From contig JBIKKQ010000012.1 in assembly GCA_044360305.1 (NCBI GenBank), positions 1 to 39,967 of the forward strand: a DNA stretch of 39,967 bases, written 5' to 3'. Positions 35,001-39,967 of the stretch are shown in pieces. The translations under genes and the position numbers were made by a program. The notes below the pieces were generated by a model that saw nothing but the letters and a program-made list of their open reading frames with translations, did not search any database and was not told the DNA's origin. Each line of letters begins with the position of its first letter. The stretch's first letter is position 1. Source of the DNA: QWPN01 sp044360305. Its GTDB lineage: Bacteria; Planctomycetota; Planctomycetia; Pirellulales; UBA1268.

Positions 35001-35525
35001 GTGCTTTCCTGGCTTCTCTATCCCCGCGTCTTTCAGGACTTTGCGCAGCACCGAGCCAAGCATGGCGACGTGAGCCCGATCCCGACGCCGGCGTTCCTCG
35101 AGGGGCCCAAGCCGGGGGAGGAACTTTCGATCAGCATCGAGCCGGGCAAGACGCTGGTCGTGCGGCTGCTGACGGTGGGCGAGCCCCATGCCGACGGCAC
35201 GCGGACGGTGTTCTTCGAGCTCAACGGCCAGCCGCGGAGCGTGACGGTGGCCGACCGCAGCCTGGAGGCGAAGGTCCAGCGTCGGCCCAAGGCGGTGGTC
35301 GGCGACGCCCGCGAGGTTGGGGCCCCGATGCCGGGGCTGATCGTCACGGTGGCGGTGCGGCCCGGCGACGTGGTGACGAAGGGGCAGAAGCTCCTCTCGC
35401 TCGAAGCGATGAAGATGGAGACGACGGTCTACGCCGAGCGGGACGGACGGATCGGCGAGGTGCTCGTGGCTCCGGGGACGCCGGTGGAGGCGGGGGAGCT
35501 TGTTGCACGTTACGCTGACGCGTAA
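32076..35525 (+). CDS. pyc: pyruvate carboxylase
   Basis: This is a full-length single-chain enzyme of 1149 residues that makes oxaloacetate from pyruvate, bicarbonate and ATP. The biotin carboxylase part (about 1-460) opens with KKLLVANRSEIAIRVFRSAH and holds the ATP-grasp loop HGGGGRGMRVV, FERDCSVQRRHQKVVE and FIEVNPRIQVEHTVTEE. The carboxyltransferase part (about 540-830) has LLTDTTMRDAHQSLLATRMR, CYTGD and HFHTHDTSGA, which bear the metal ligands. The C-terminal carrier domain has EAMKMET with the biotinylated Lys at 1113. It is an anaplerotic cytoplasmic enzyme. Its stop codon lies inside a perfect hairpin that belongs to a repeated segment. Confidence 0.96.
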   Translation: MRPIKKLLVANRSEIAIRVFRSAHELGIRTVAIYAHEDRFALHRFKADEAYAVGKPGEPIRSYLDIDAVVATAKAHGVDAIHPGYGFLSENPAFAAACGKAGIVFVGPRVELLETLGDKTAARDLAAKAGVPILAGSPKPVASHADALEIARQLGWPVILKAAHGGGGRGMRVVRGEDELAVALESAQRESKTAFGSASVFVEKFIPRARHIEVQLLGDLHGGLVHLFERDCSVQRRHQKVVEMAPAPNLDARTRAAICEAALAIGRTARYENAGTVEFLVDADTGKFFFIEVNPRIQVEHTVTEEITGIDIVRRQLLVAQGHRLSDPQIGLGDQAKIQLMGAAIQCRVTTEDPENRFLPDYGRITAYRSASGMGIRLDAGTAFSGAVVTPYFDSLLVKVTARGLTHQEAAGHIERCLQEFRIRGVKTNIPFLINLVTHPAFLAGECTTRFIDETPALFDFPVRRDRATKLLEFLADVIVNGNPLVKGRPAAARRQPAVVPDFDPLAAPAAGTRDRLRELGPTRFAAWVREQNRLLLTDTTMRDAHQSLLATRMRTHDMLAVADAYARLGAGLFSLEMWGGATFDTAMRFLRECPWDRLLALRERIPNVLFQMLLRASNAVGYTNYPDNVVQAFVKESAAAGIDLFRVFDPLNWVPNMRVAIDAVVESGAICEAAICYTGDVLDPARSKYTLDYYVKLAKELERLGAHMLAIKDMAGLCKPFAAGRLVKALRDEIGIPIHFHTHDTSGAALASALEAARHGASVVDAACGPFAGLTSQPNLNAIIEAVRNTPLDTGLDPEPFRHLAHYWAGVREHYTAFECGMKAPDVDLYLHEMPGGQFTNLLEQAKALGLGDRWEEVCRAYADVNRLLGDIVKVTPTSKSVGDLALMLVTNGLRADDLLSDSRELAFPESVIDLLAGRMGQPPGGFPPAVVKRIVRDADLVTGRPGESLPPADFAAAARKAGELVGRTASPREVLSWLLYPRVFQDFAQHRAKHGDVSPIPTPAFLEGPKPGEELSISIEPGKTLVVRLLTVGEPHADGTRTVFFELNGQPRSVTVADRSLEAKVQRRPKAVVGDAREVGAPMPGLIVTVAVRPGDVVTKGQKLLSLEAMKMETTVYAERDGRIGEVLVAPGTPVEAGELVARYADA

Positions 35526-35527
35526 CG
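35508..35527 (+). terminator. hairpin spanning the pyc stop codon
   Basis: CGTTACGC-TGAC-GCGTAACG is a perfect 8-bp stem with a 4-nt loop, and the TAA stop of pyc lies in its 3' arm. A variant of the same sequence recurs about 145 bp downstream, so it may derive from a repeat rather than being a dedicated terminator. Confidence 0.45.
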
Positions 35528-35549
35528 GCACGGCTGCGAAGCCTTTCCG
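35526..35549 (+). repeat. 24-bp repeat, copy 1
   Basis: This 24-bp segment starts CGGCACGGCTGCGAAGCC and matches 35673-35696 at 23 of 24 positions. The core GGCT-GCGA-AGCC is a mini-hairpin with a GNRA-type loop. The 18 bp before each copy are also alike (CGTTACGC...), so the duplication includes the end of pyc. Confidence 0.7.
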
Positions 35550-35556
35550 TATACAC

Positions 35557-35650
35557 GCGAAACACGGGCATCCTGCCCGTTTTCGCTTGGCCCGTCATGG
35601 GCAACGCCAAGGGTTGCCCGGACGGGCGGCCGCGGCCATCCTGGCCGCGG
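35557..35650 (+). repeat. structured intergenic repeat B, copy 1, probable terminator of pyc
   Basis: The first 71 bp (35557-35627) equal 39856-39926 at 69 of 71 positions. Hairpin I pairs GCGAAA with TTTCGC and ACGGGCA with TGCCCGT around a TCC loop, leaving one bulged C; it resembles an intrinsic terminator in both directions. Hairpin II nests GGGCAAC/GTTGCCC inside GCCCGTC/GACGGGC. A third hairpin, CCGCGGCCA-TCC-TGGCCGCGG, is at 35630-35650. It lies 31 bp after the pyc stop. No protein is encoded in 35526-35928. Confidence 0.75.
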
Positions 35651-35672
35651 GTCCCGTTACGCGCACGCGGAG

Positions 35673-35696
35673 CGGCACGGCTGCGAAGCCTTGCCG
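35673..35696 (+). repeat. 24-bp repeat, copy 2
   Basis: It is the second copy of the segment at 35526-35549, with one difference (TTTCCG becomes TTGCCG at the 3' end). It is preceded by CGTTACGCGCACGC, like the pyc 3' end. Confidence 0.7.
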
Positions 35697-35785
35697 TTTT
35701 CGCGCCGCCGCAGGAAGCGGCGATTGTCGACCCAGGAAAACCTCGGCTTTTCCTGCGGTCGACCAAGTGGAAAAAGGGCAGGGAT

Positions 35786-35863
35786 GCCCGGAGCGAACGG
35801 CCGGCGAGCGGGCATGGGCAACCCCGAACCGTGCCCAAGCAAGTATCAACTATTGGATGCTCC
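35786..35863. repeat. dispersed intergenic repeat A, copy 3 (5'-truncated)
   Basis: This 78-bp segment matches 7698-7775 with two substitutions and no gap. It holds the right inverted end GGGCATGGGCAACCCC (35810-35825) plus the conserved 38 bp beyond it. The left 120 bp of the element are missing. Confidence 0.75.
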
Positions 35864-35870
35864 CGGTAGT

Positions 35871-35904
35871 GACGCCCCGCCGCAGGAGGCGGCCGCGGGG
35901 CGTC
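35871..35904 (-). terminator. hairpin after the esterase gene
   Basis: GACGCCCCGC (35871-35880) pairs perfectly with GCGGGGCGTC (35895-35904) around a 14-nt loop. It lies 24 bp beyond the stop of the minus-strand esterase gene and directly abuts repeat A3. No T-run is seen. Confidence 0.5.
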
Positions 35905-35928
35905 GTGCGCGGGTGCCAGGCCACGATG

Positions 35929-37224
35929 CTACGGTCCGCCGCCGGCCTTCATGCGTGCGATGTGCTCGGTGATGGTGGCATCGCCGAAGTCCGGTGCGAA
36001 CCGGTGTCCCGCCTGCGGTCGGTCGACGATCCGCTTCTTGCCGGGCCAGTTGTTGTAGGCGGCATACACGGTCGTGGGTCGGCAGTGAGGATCGAGGAAG
36101 CCCACGTCGAAAATCGCCTCGCACTTGGCCCTTGTGACGAGATTCATGCCGTCAAAATACCTTGCCACTTGCAGGACCTTCGGGTCCGGCTTGCCGTCCT
36201 CGCCCATGGGCACCAACCCAGGCCAGCCGCTCGCGCGACCGATCGCACAGCCCGAGTGATCACACATCGCCGGCACATTGGCGGCAATGAAGCTCACCCG
36301 GGAATCGAGGCCCGCAGCGGCGATCGCCTGTCCGCCCCCTTGACTGCCACCGCGGACGATCAAGGTCTTGCCGTCCCATTCCGGCTGGGCACAGAGGAAG
36401 TCCAGCCCCCGGAGGAGCCGCAGGTACATTCCCAGGAAGTAGCTCTGCTCTCGGTCTTCACGGCCGAGAGCCGCGTAGTCGCCCAGTGTGCCGGCTATTT
36501 CCTTGAACGCCTCGGGCTTGCTGGGCAGACCGTGCGCGTTCATGTCCAGTACCAGCGCATGGAACTTGTTGGCGACGGCGGCCGGGTCGTCAGGCTTGTT
36601 TTGATAAACCCCCGCTCGCTGGACCATCAGAATGGCCGGCAGGCTCTTGGGCGCCGCACCCGCGGGCCGGGCGAAGTAGCCCGTCGTCGGCCGCGGCGGC
36701 ACGCATGGAATCTCCGCGTGAAAGCACTCGATCCCTTTCGGCGACTTGACGGGTTCGAGGATCGGCGTCATGGGCACGTCCGCCAGTCGGATCTTCTGCT
36801 GCGCCCAGAACGCGTCGAAGTCCTCCGGCACGGGCAGGCTGGGCGGAATCTTCAGCGGGTCGATGGCCGCCACGGCGACCGCTGCCGCCGGCTTGCCGCC
36901 GCTGCCGTACGTCACTCGACATTTCAGGAAACCAGGTTCGCCGAGGGTTCCTTCCACGGTCCCGGTCCCGTTGGTCAGTTTCAGCGTCTTCGCGACGCCG
37001 GGCGGCATGCCGTCTTTGTCGATGGTGCAAACCACTTCGATGTCGGCCGCTTGCCCCGCCTGCTTCGCGGTCACGACGAACTTCACCGGCGTGTCAACCG
37101 CGTACGTCGCATCGCCCCGGTCTGTCGCCACGGTCAGATCGACGGCCGGCTCGGCCGCCAGCACGCAGGATCCGAGAAATAACCACGCACACGCGTTTGC
37201 AAGCAACGGAGTTCGTCGTCGCAC
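35929..37224 (-). CDS. acetylxylan esterase/cephalosporin C deacetylase-family (AXE1-like) exported esterase
   Basis: This 431-residue alpha/beta hydrolase removes acetyl groups from esters; family members act on acetylated polysaccharides. The nucleophile elbow is RGGSQGGGQA (Ser294), the acid is likely Asp378 in FLDPHCRP, and the His is His407 in QAGHRF. An N-terminal beta domain (about 26-125) precedes DFDAFWAQQK, a family landmark. The signal peptide ends LFLGSC at Cys20, so it could be a lipoprotein. I chose the GTG at 37224 because AGGAGG lies 6 nt upstream. The gene looks less GC-rich than its neighbours, and its upstream region is a large inverted repeat; recent acquisition is possible. 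Confidence 0.85.
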   Translation of the reverse strand: MRRRTPLLANACAWLFLGSCVLAAEPAVDLTVATDRGDATYAVDTPVKFVVTAKQAGQAADIEVVCTIDKDGMPPGVAKTLKLTNGTGTVEGTLGEPGFLKCRVTYGSGGKPAAAVAVAAIDPLKIPPSLPVPEDFDAFWAQQKIRLADVPMTPILEPVKSPKGIECFHAEIPCVPPRPTTGYFARPAGAAPKSLPAILMVQRAGVYQNKPDDPAAVANKFHALVLDMNAHGLPSKPEAFKEIAGTLGDYAALGREDREQSYFLGMYLRLLRGLDFLCAQPEWDGKTLIVRGGSQGGGQAIAAAGLDSRVSFIAANVPAMCDHSGCAIGRASGWPGLVPMGEDGKPDPKVLQVARYFDGMNLVTRAKCEAIFDVGFLDPHCRPTTVYAAYNNWPGKKRIVDRPQAGHRFAPDFGDATITEHIARMKAGGGP

Positions 37225-37230
37225 CGAAAA

Positions 37231-37236
37231 CCTCCT
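37231..37236 (-). promoter_or_regulatory. ribosome binding site of the esterase gene
   Basis: A perfect AGGAGG on the minus strand lies 6 nt before the GTG at 37224 and fixes that start against an in-frame ATG at 37335 inside the repeat. Confidence 0.75.
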
Positions 37237-37256
37237 GAAGGAAGTTATGAAAAACG

Positions 37257-37349
37257 GGGACGGGAACGGATTGTGCCAGGTGTGCTCCAGCACCCACTCT
37301 GTGTGCTCCAGCACCCACTCTGGGTGAAGGCACAATCCGCTCCCGTCCC
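37257..37349 (-). repeat. 21-bp inverted repeat enclosing two 21-bp tandem repeats
   Basis: The left arm GGGACGGGAACGGATTGTGC (plus one more C; 37257-37277) is the inverse of 37329-37349 with one mismatch, which becomes a G-U pair in minus-strand RNA. Between them are two identical 21-bp units (37281-37301 and 37302-37322), each containing the palindrome TGCTCCAGCA. The whole fills the gap between msrA and the esterase gene, so it may end the msrA message or form the esterase 5' leader. Confidence 0.8.
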
Positions 37350-37364
37350 TGATGTTCTGCGTCG

Positions 37365-37988
37365 CTACTTCACCAGGTCCTTGAAGACCTTCCGCACCTT
37401 GTCCACCTTCGGCGCCGCCACCGCCCGGCAGTAGGGCTGGTTCGGGTTGTTGGCGAAGTAGTCCTGGTGGTAATCCTCGGCCGGGTAGAACTTCTCCGCT
37501 TTCTTCACCTCGGTGACGATCTTCGCCGGAAATACCTTCGCGTCATCGAGCGCCTTGATCACCTTCTCCGCCACCTGTTTCTGCTCGTCGTCGTGATAGT
37601 AGATGCCCGAGCGATACTGCGTGCCCGCGTCGGCCCCCTGCCGGTTGAGCGTCGTCGGGTCGTGGGTGGCGAAAAACACCTCCAGCAGCTTCTCGAACGG
37701 CACCACGGCCGGGTCGTACTCGACCTCGATCGCCTCGGCATGGCCCGTCAGCCCGGTGCAGACCTGCTTGTAGGTCGGGTTCGGCACGGTGCCGTTCGTG
37801 TAGCCGCTGACGACCTTCTTGACTCCCTTGAGCTCGGCGAACACCGCCTCCGTGCACCAGAAACAGCCTCCGGCCAGCGTGGCCTTCGCCGTCTTGGCCG
37901 GCGTGTCGGCGGCGACGGCCGGCGCACTTCCCACGGACATCATGAACGCACCTCCGGCCAGCAGGCATCCGATCGCGACATGGTTCAT
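37365..37988 (-). CDS. msrA: exported peptide-methionine (S)-S-oxide reductase MsrA
   Basis: MsrA reduces methionine S-sulfoxide in oxidised proteins. The 207-residue product has a signal peptide (AIGCLLAGGAFMMSVGSAPA), so it likely acts in the periplasm. The catalytic motif GGCFWCTEAVF places the reactive Cys at 42. GTVPNPTYKQVCTGLTGHAE, GTQYRSGIYYHDDEQ and EDYHQDYFANNP match the family in order. AGGAG lies 9 nt before the ATG at 37988. The start overlaps the mpg stop by 4 bp (ATGA), so the two are translationally coupled. No msrB is present. Confidence 0.93.
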   Translation of the reverse strand: MNHVAIGCLLAGGAFMMSVGSAPAVAADTPAKTAKATLAGGCFWCTEAVFAELKGVKKVVSGYTNGTVPNPTYKQVCTGLTGHAEAIEVEYDPAVVPFEKLLEVFFATHDPTTLNRQGADAGTQYRSGIYYHDDEQKQVAEKVIKALDDAKVFPAKIVTEVKKAEKFYPAEDYHQDYFANNPNQPYCRAVAAPKVDKVRKVFKDLVK

Positions 37989-38569
37989 CTCGAAGTTCTC
38001 CTCGGACTCGAACGACGCTCTTTCAGTGTAGCGAGTCTTTCCGGTTCGACGACGAACCGGAGCGGCGCGTCGGCCCACTCCCCGGCGTAGCCGACGCCGA
38101 TTCGCGGCGTCCTCGCGACCAGCCGTCTGGGGACGGCGACGGCCGCCGCCTCGAACCACAGGCCCGTTGCCCGGCCGGCGGGCCGACCGTCGAACCGCCG
38201 GTCGATGCCCAGTCCGCGCGTCAGCCGGCCCGGCCCGACGAATCCCCCGGCCCCGCGGATCAGGACGGCCGCGGGCACGCCGGGGGCGCCGGTGACCACG
38301 TTGAGCATCCAGTGCATGCCGTAGCAGAGATAGACGTACCACCGCCCCGCCGGGCCGAACATCACGGCGTTGCGGGCGGTCAACCCCTTCGATCCGTGGC
38401 AGGCGAGATCGTGACCGCCGAGGTAGGCCTCGGTCTCGTGAACGACGTGCCGCGCGATGCGTCCGTCGGCTCCGCGCACGGCGAGCACGCCGCCGAGCAG
38501 CTCCCGCGCCACCCGGTCGGCCGGCCGGTCGAAGAAGGCGGCGGGGAGGACCGCGGGGCGTGGCATCAT
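37985..38569 (-). CDS. mpg: DNA-3-methyladenine glycosylase (Mpg/AAG family)
   Basis: This base-excision glycosylase removes alkylated or deaminated purines. The 194-residue protein has HETEAYLGGHDLACHGSKG, where Glu47 is the catalytic base and Tyr49 the wedge residue by comparison with human AAG. It continues with TARNAVMF, WYVYLCYGMHWMLNVV, VLIRGAGG and GPGRLTRGLGID. Two adjacent ATG codons (38569, 38566) follow a GGGGGG-type ribosome site; the second has better spacing. Its 3' end is coupled to msrA. It is divergent from ychF, with that gene's promoter between them. Confidence 0.92.
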   Translation of the reverse strand: MMPRPAVLPAAFFDRPADRVARELLGGVLAVRGADGRIARHVVHETEAYLGGHDLACHGSKGLTARNAVMFGPAGRWYVYLCYGMHWMLNVVTGAPGVPAAVLIRGAGGFVGPGRLTRGLGIDRRFDGRPAGRATGLWFEAAAVAVPRRLVARTPRIGVGYAGEWADAPLRFVVEPERLATLKERRSSPRRTSR

Positions 38570-38639
38570 GCCCCCCTTGTATGCGATCCGGCCGCGGGAG
38601 GCGAGCGGTCCGCAAACACCCGTCCCCACCCCGGCAGAC

Positions 38640-38668
38640 TTGCGCCGGCCCTCGCCGTCTTCTATGAT
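38640..38668 (+). promoter_or_regulatory. candidate promoter of ychF
   Basis: TTGCGC and TATGAT are spaced exactly 17 bp and lie 33 bp before the ATG at 38702. Hexamers match the consensus at four and five of six positions. Confidence 0.55.
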
Positions 38669-38701
38669 GCCGCCCCCGGACCACCTCGCACGGAGCCCCC
38701 C

Positions 38702-39796
38702 ATGGAAGCAGGCATCGTCGGACTGCCGAACGTCGGCAAGAGCACCCTCTTCAACGCCCTCACCCAGTCGAAGGCCGCGCAGAGCGCCAACTACCCGTTC
38801 TGCACGATCGAGCCCAACGAGGGGATGGTGAGCGTTCCCGACGACCGCCTGCAGCGGATCACCCGGCTCATCCCCCCGCAGAAGGTGATCCCGGCGGCGC
38901 TCAAGCTGGTGGACATCGCCGGGATCGTGAAGGGGGCGAGCGAGGGCCAGGGGCTGGGCAACAAGTTCCTCGCCCACATCCGCGAGGTGGACGCCATCCT
39001 CCAGGTCGTCCGCTGCTTCGAGGATCCCGACGTCATTCACGTGGCCGGCAAGGTCGATCCCGTGTCGGACATGGAAACGATCGAACTGGAACTGCTGCTG
39101 GCCGACATCCAGCACCTCGACAACCTGCTCCCCAAGGCGGAGCGGGCCGCCAAGGGCCCGGACAAGGACGCCAAGGCGAAGGTCGACGCGATCCGCAAGT
39201 GCCTCGCCCATCTGGCCGCCGAGAAGCCGGTGCGGACGCTCCCCCTCGACGAAGCCGAGCAGAAGGCGGTCCGCGAGCTCGGCCTGCTGTCCGCCAAGCC
39301 GATCCTGTACGTCGCCAACGTCGATGAGGGGGACTTGGCGGGCACGGGGCCGCTGGTGCAGGCGGTCCGTGCGGCGGCGGCGAAGGCCGGCGCGGAGGTG
39401 GTGCCGGTGTGCGCGAAGCTGGAGGCCGAGATCGCGGAACTGGACGAGACCGACAGGGCGGAGATGCTCGCCGGCGCCGGCCTTACGGAGCCCGCGCTGG
39501 CGGCGCTCGCCCGGGCGGCCTACCGCACGCTGGGACTGCAGAGCTATTTCACGGCCGGCGAGAAGGAGGTCCGGGCGTGGACGATCCCGGTCGGCGCGCT
39601 GGCGCCGCAGGCGGCGGGCGTGATCCACACCGACTTCGAGAAGGGTTTTATACGGGCGGAGATCTACGCCCTCGAGGACCTCGAGCATTTCAAGAGCGAG
39701 AAGGAGATCCGCGCCGCCGGCAAGCTCCGGGTCGAGGGAAAGGACTACGTGATGCGCGACGGCGATATCTGCCACTTCCTCGTGGCCACGAAGTGA
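38702..39796 (+). CDS. ychF: redox-regulated P-loop ATPase YchF (Ola1 family)
   Basis: This 364-residue Obg-related NTPase favours ATP over GTP. G1 is GLPNVGKST (7-15), followed by NALTQSKAAQSANYPFCTIE and G3 DIAGIVKGASEGQGLGNKFL. The G4 region is NVDE, where true GTPases have NKxD, in keeping with ATP use. The C-terminal TGS-like domain is complete (FTAGEKEVRAWTIPVGALAP, DFEKGFIRAEIYALEDL, GKDYVMRDGDICHFL). YchF binds ribosomes and is linked to stress responses. It has its own candidate promoter and ends before a double hairpin repeat. Confidence 0.96.
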   Translation: MEAGIVGLPNVGKSTLFNALTQSKAAQSANYPFCTIEPNEGMVSVPDDRLQRITRLIPPQKVIPAALKLVDIAGIVKGASEGQGLGNKFLAHIREVDAILQVVRCFEDPDVIHVAGKVDPVSDMETIELELLLADIQHLDNLLPKAERAAKGPDKDAKAKVDAIRKCLAHLAAEKPVRTLPLDEAEQKAVRELGLLSAKPILYVANVDEGDLAGTGPLVQAVRAAAAKAGAEVVPVCAKLEAEIAELDETDRAEMLAGAGLTEPALAALARAAYRTLGLQSYFTAGEKEVRAWTIPVGALAPQAAGVIHTDFEKGFIRAEIYALEDLEHFKSEKEIRAAGKLRVEGKDYVMRDGDICHFLVATK

Positions 39797-39818
39797 CCGG
39801 CTGCCGGGCTGTCTTCAC

Positions 39819-39953
39819 GCAAAACACGGACATCCTGCCCGTTTGCCAGCTACATGCGAAACACGGGCATCCTGCCCGTTTTCGCTTGGCCCGTCGCGGG
39901 CAACGCCAAGGGTTGCCCGGACGGGCTCGCGTAGCGCGGCCCTCCAGGCCGCG
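39819..39953 (+). repeat. structured intergenic repeat B, copy 2, with an extra diverged hairpin; probable ychF terminator
   Basis: 39856-39926 is the near-identical partner of 35557-35627 (AT to GC change in hairpin II only). Immediately before it, 39819-39846 is a diverged form of hairpin I alone (CAAAACACGGACATCCTGCC...), so hairpin I is duplicated in tandem here. A third hairpin, CGCGGCC/GGCCGCG, is at 39935-39953, keeping TCC in its loop. It begins 22 bp after the ychF stop. Confidence 0.75.
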
Positions 39954-39967
39954 TGGAGTACTTCGGT

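Noticed and set aside
31365..35531. Very long open frame on the minus strand opposite pyc
   Set aside because: It mirrors the codon structure of a certain gene, its translation is Arg/His/Leu-rich without any family motif, and such antisense frames are expected at this GC content. Similar minus-strand frames opposite the kinase gene and the ABC permease were rejected for the same reason.
37281..37322. Two 21-bp tandem units as a CRISPR array
   Set aside because: There are only two units, no spacer between them, and no cas genes in the window.

Overview
The window is an ordinary-looking stretch of chromosome from a GC-rich Gram-negative bacterium, most likely a member of the Planctomycetes (Pirellulales-like). 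The reasons are very high GC, a BBP7-type outer-membrane barrel, a PEP-CTERM protein, an FHA-GAF histidine kinase, a planctomycete-style sulfatase, a long YidC and a lipid A gene block. I see no rRNA, tRNA, prophage, transposase or CRISPR. No gene cluster looks like a wholly new defence or metabolic system. The least explained content lies in structured, repeated intergenic DNA and in a few unusual domain arrangements.

Layout. 1-2553: two overlapping M16 peptidases, one without the zinc motif and one with it. 2648-4153: ABC-2 permease. 4324-7202: PEP-CTERM protein facing a BBP7 barrel and a small secreted protein. 7203-7824: intergenic DNA with repeat copy A1. 7825-13525 (minus): M28-PDZ peptidase, OmpH/Skp, LpxC, LpxA and a Gfo/Idh/MocA oxidoreductase, forming a lipid A and envelope block. 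13755-16213 (plus): FHA-GAF histidine kinase translationally coupled to a WaaE-like glycosyltransferase. 16436-18091: sulfatase. 18189-19977 (minus): RluA-family pseudouridine synthase and a membrane-anchored TPR-like protein. 20140-22245: UvrD/PcrA helicase, followed by three hairpins and repeat copy A2.

22762-24453 (minus): aldehyde dehydrogenase-like enzyme. 24636-25193 (minus): VapBC toxin-antitoxin pair, possibly leaderless. 25298-29047 (minus): MnmE and a YidC carrying a PDZ-like insertion. 29118-29891 (minus): metallophosphoesterase. 30041-35525 (plus): TsaB, a secreted SGNH-like protein and pyruvate carboxylase. 35526-35928: a mosaic of three repeat types. 35929-38569 (minus): Mpg, MsrA and an acetylxylan-esterase-like protein, with a large nested inverted repeat between the last two. 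38702-39796 (plus): YchF, then repeat copy B2.

Themes. Much of the content concerns the envelope: lipid A, OMP chaperone, membrane insertase, barrel, sorting tag and LPS-core-like glycosyltransferase. Two tRNA-modification genes (mnmE, tsaB) and one rRNA-modification gene are scattered among them. Repeat families A (3 copies) and B (2 copies plus a diverged hairpin) sit only between genes.
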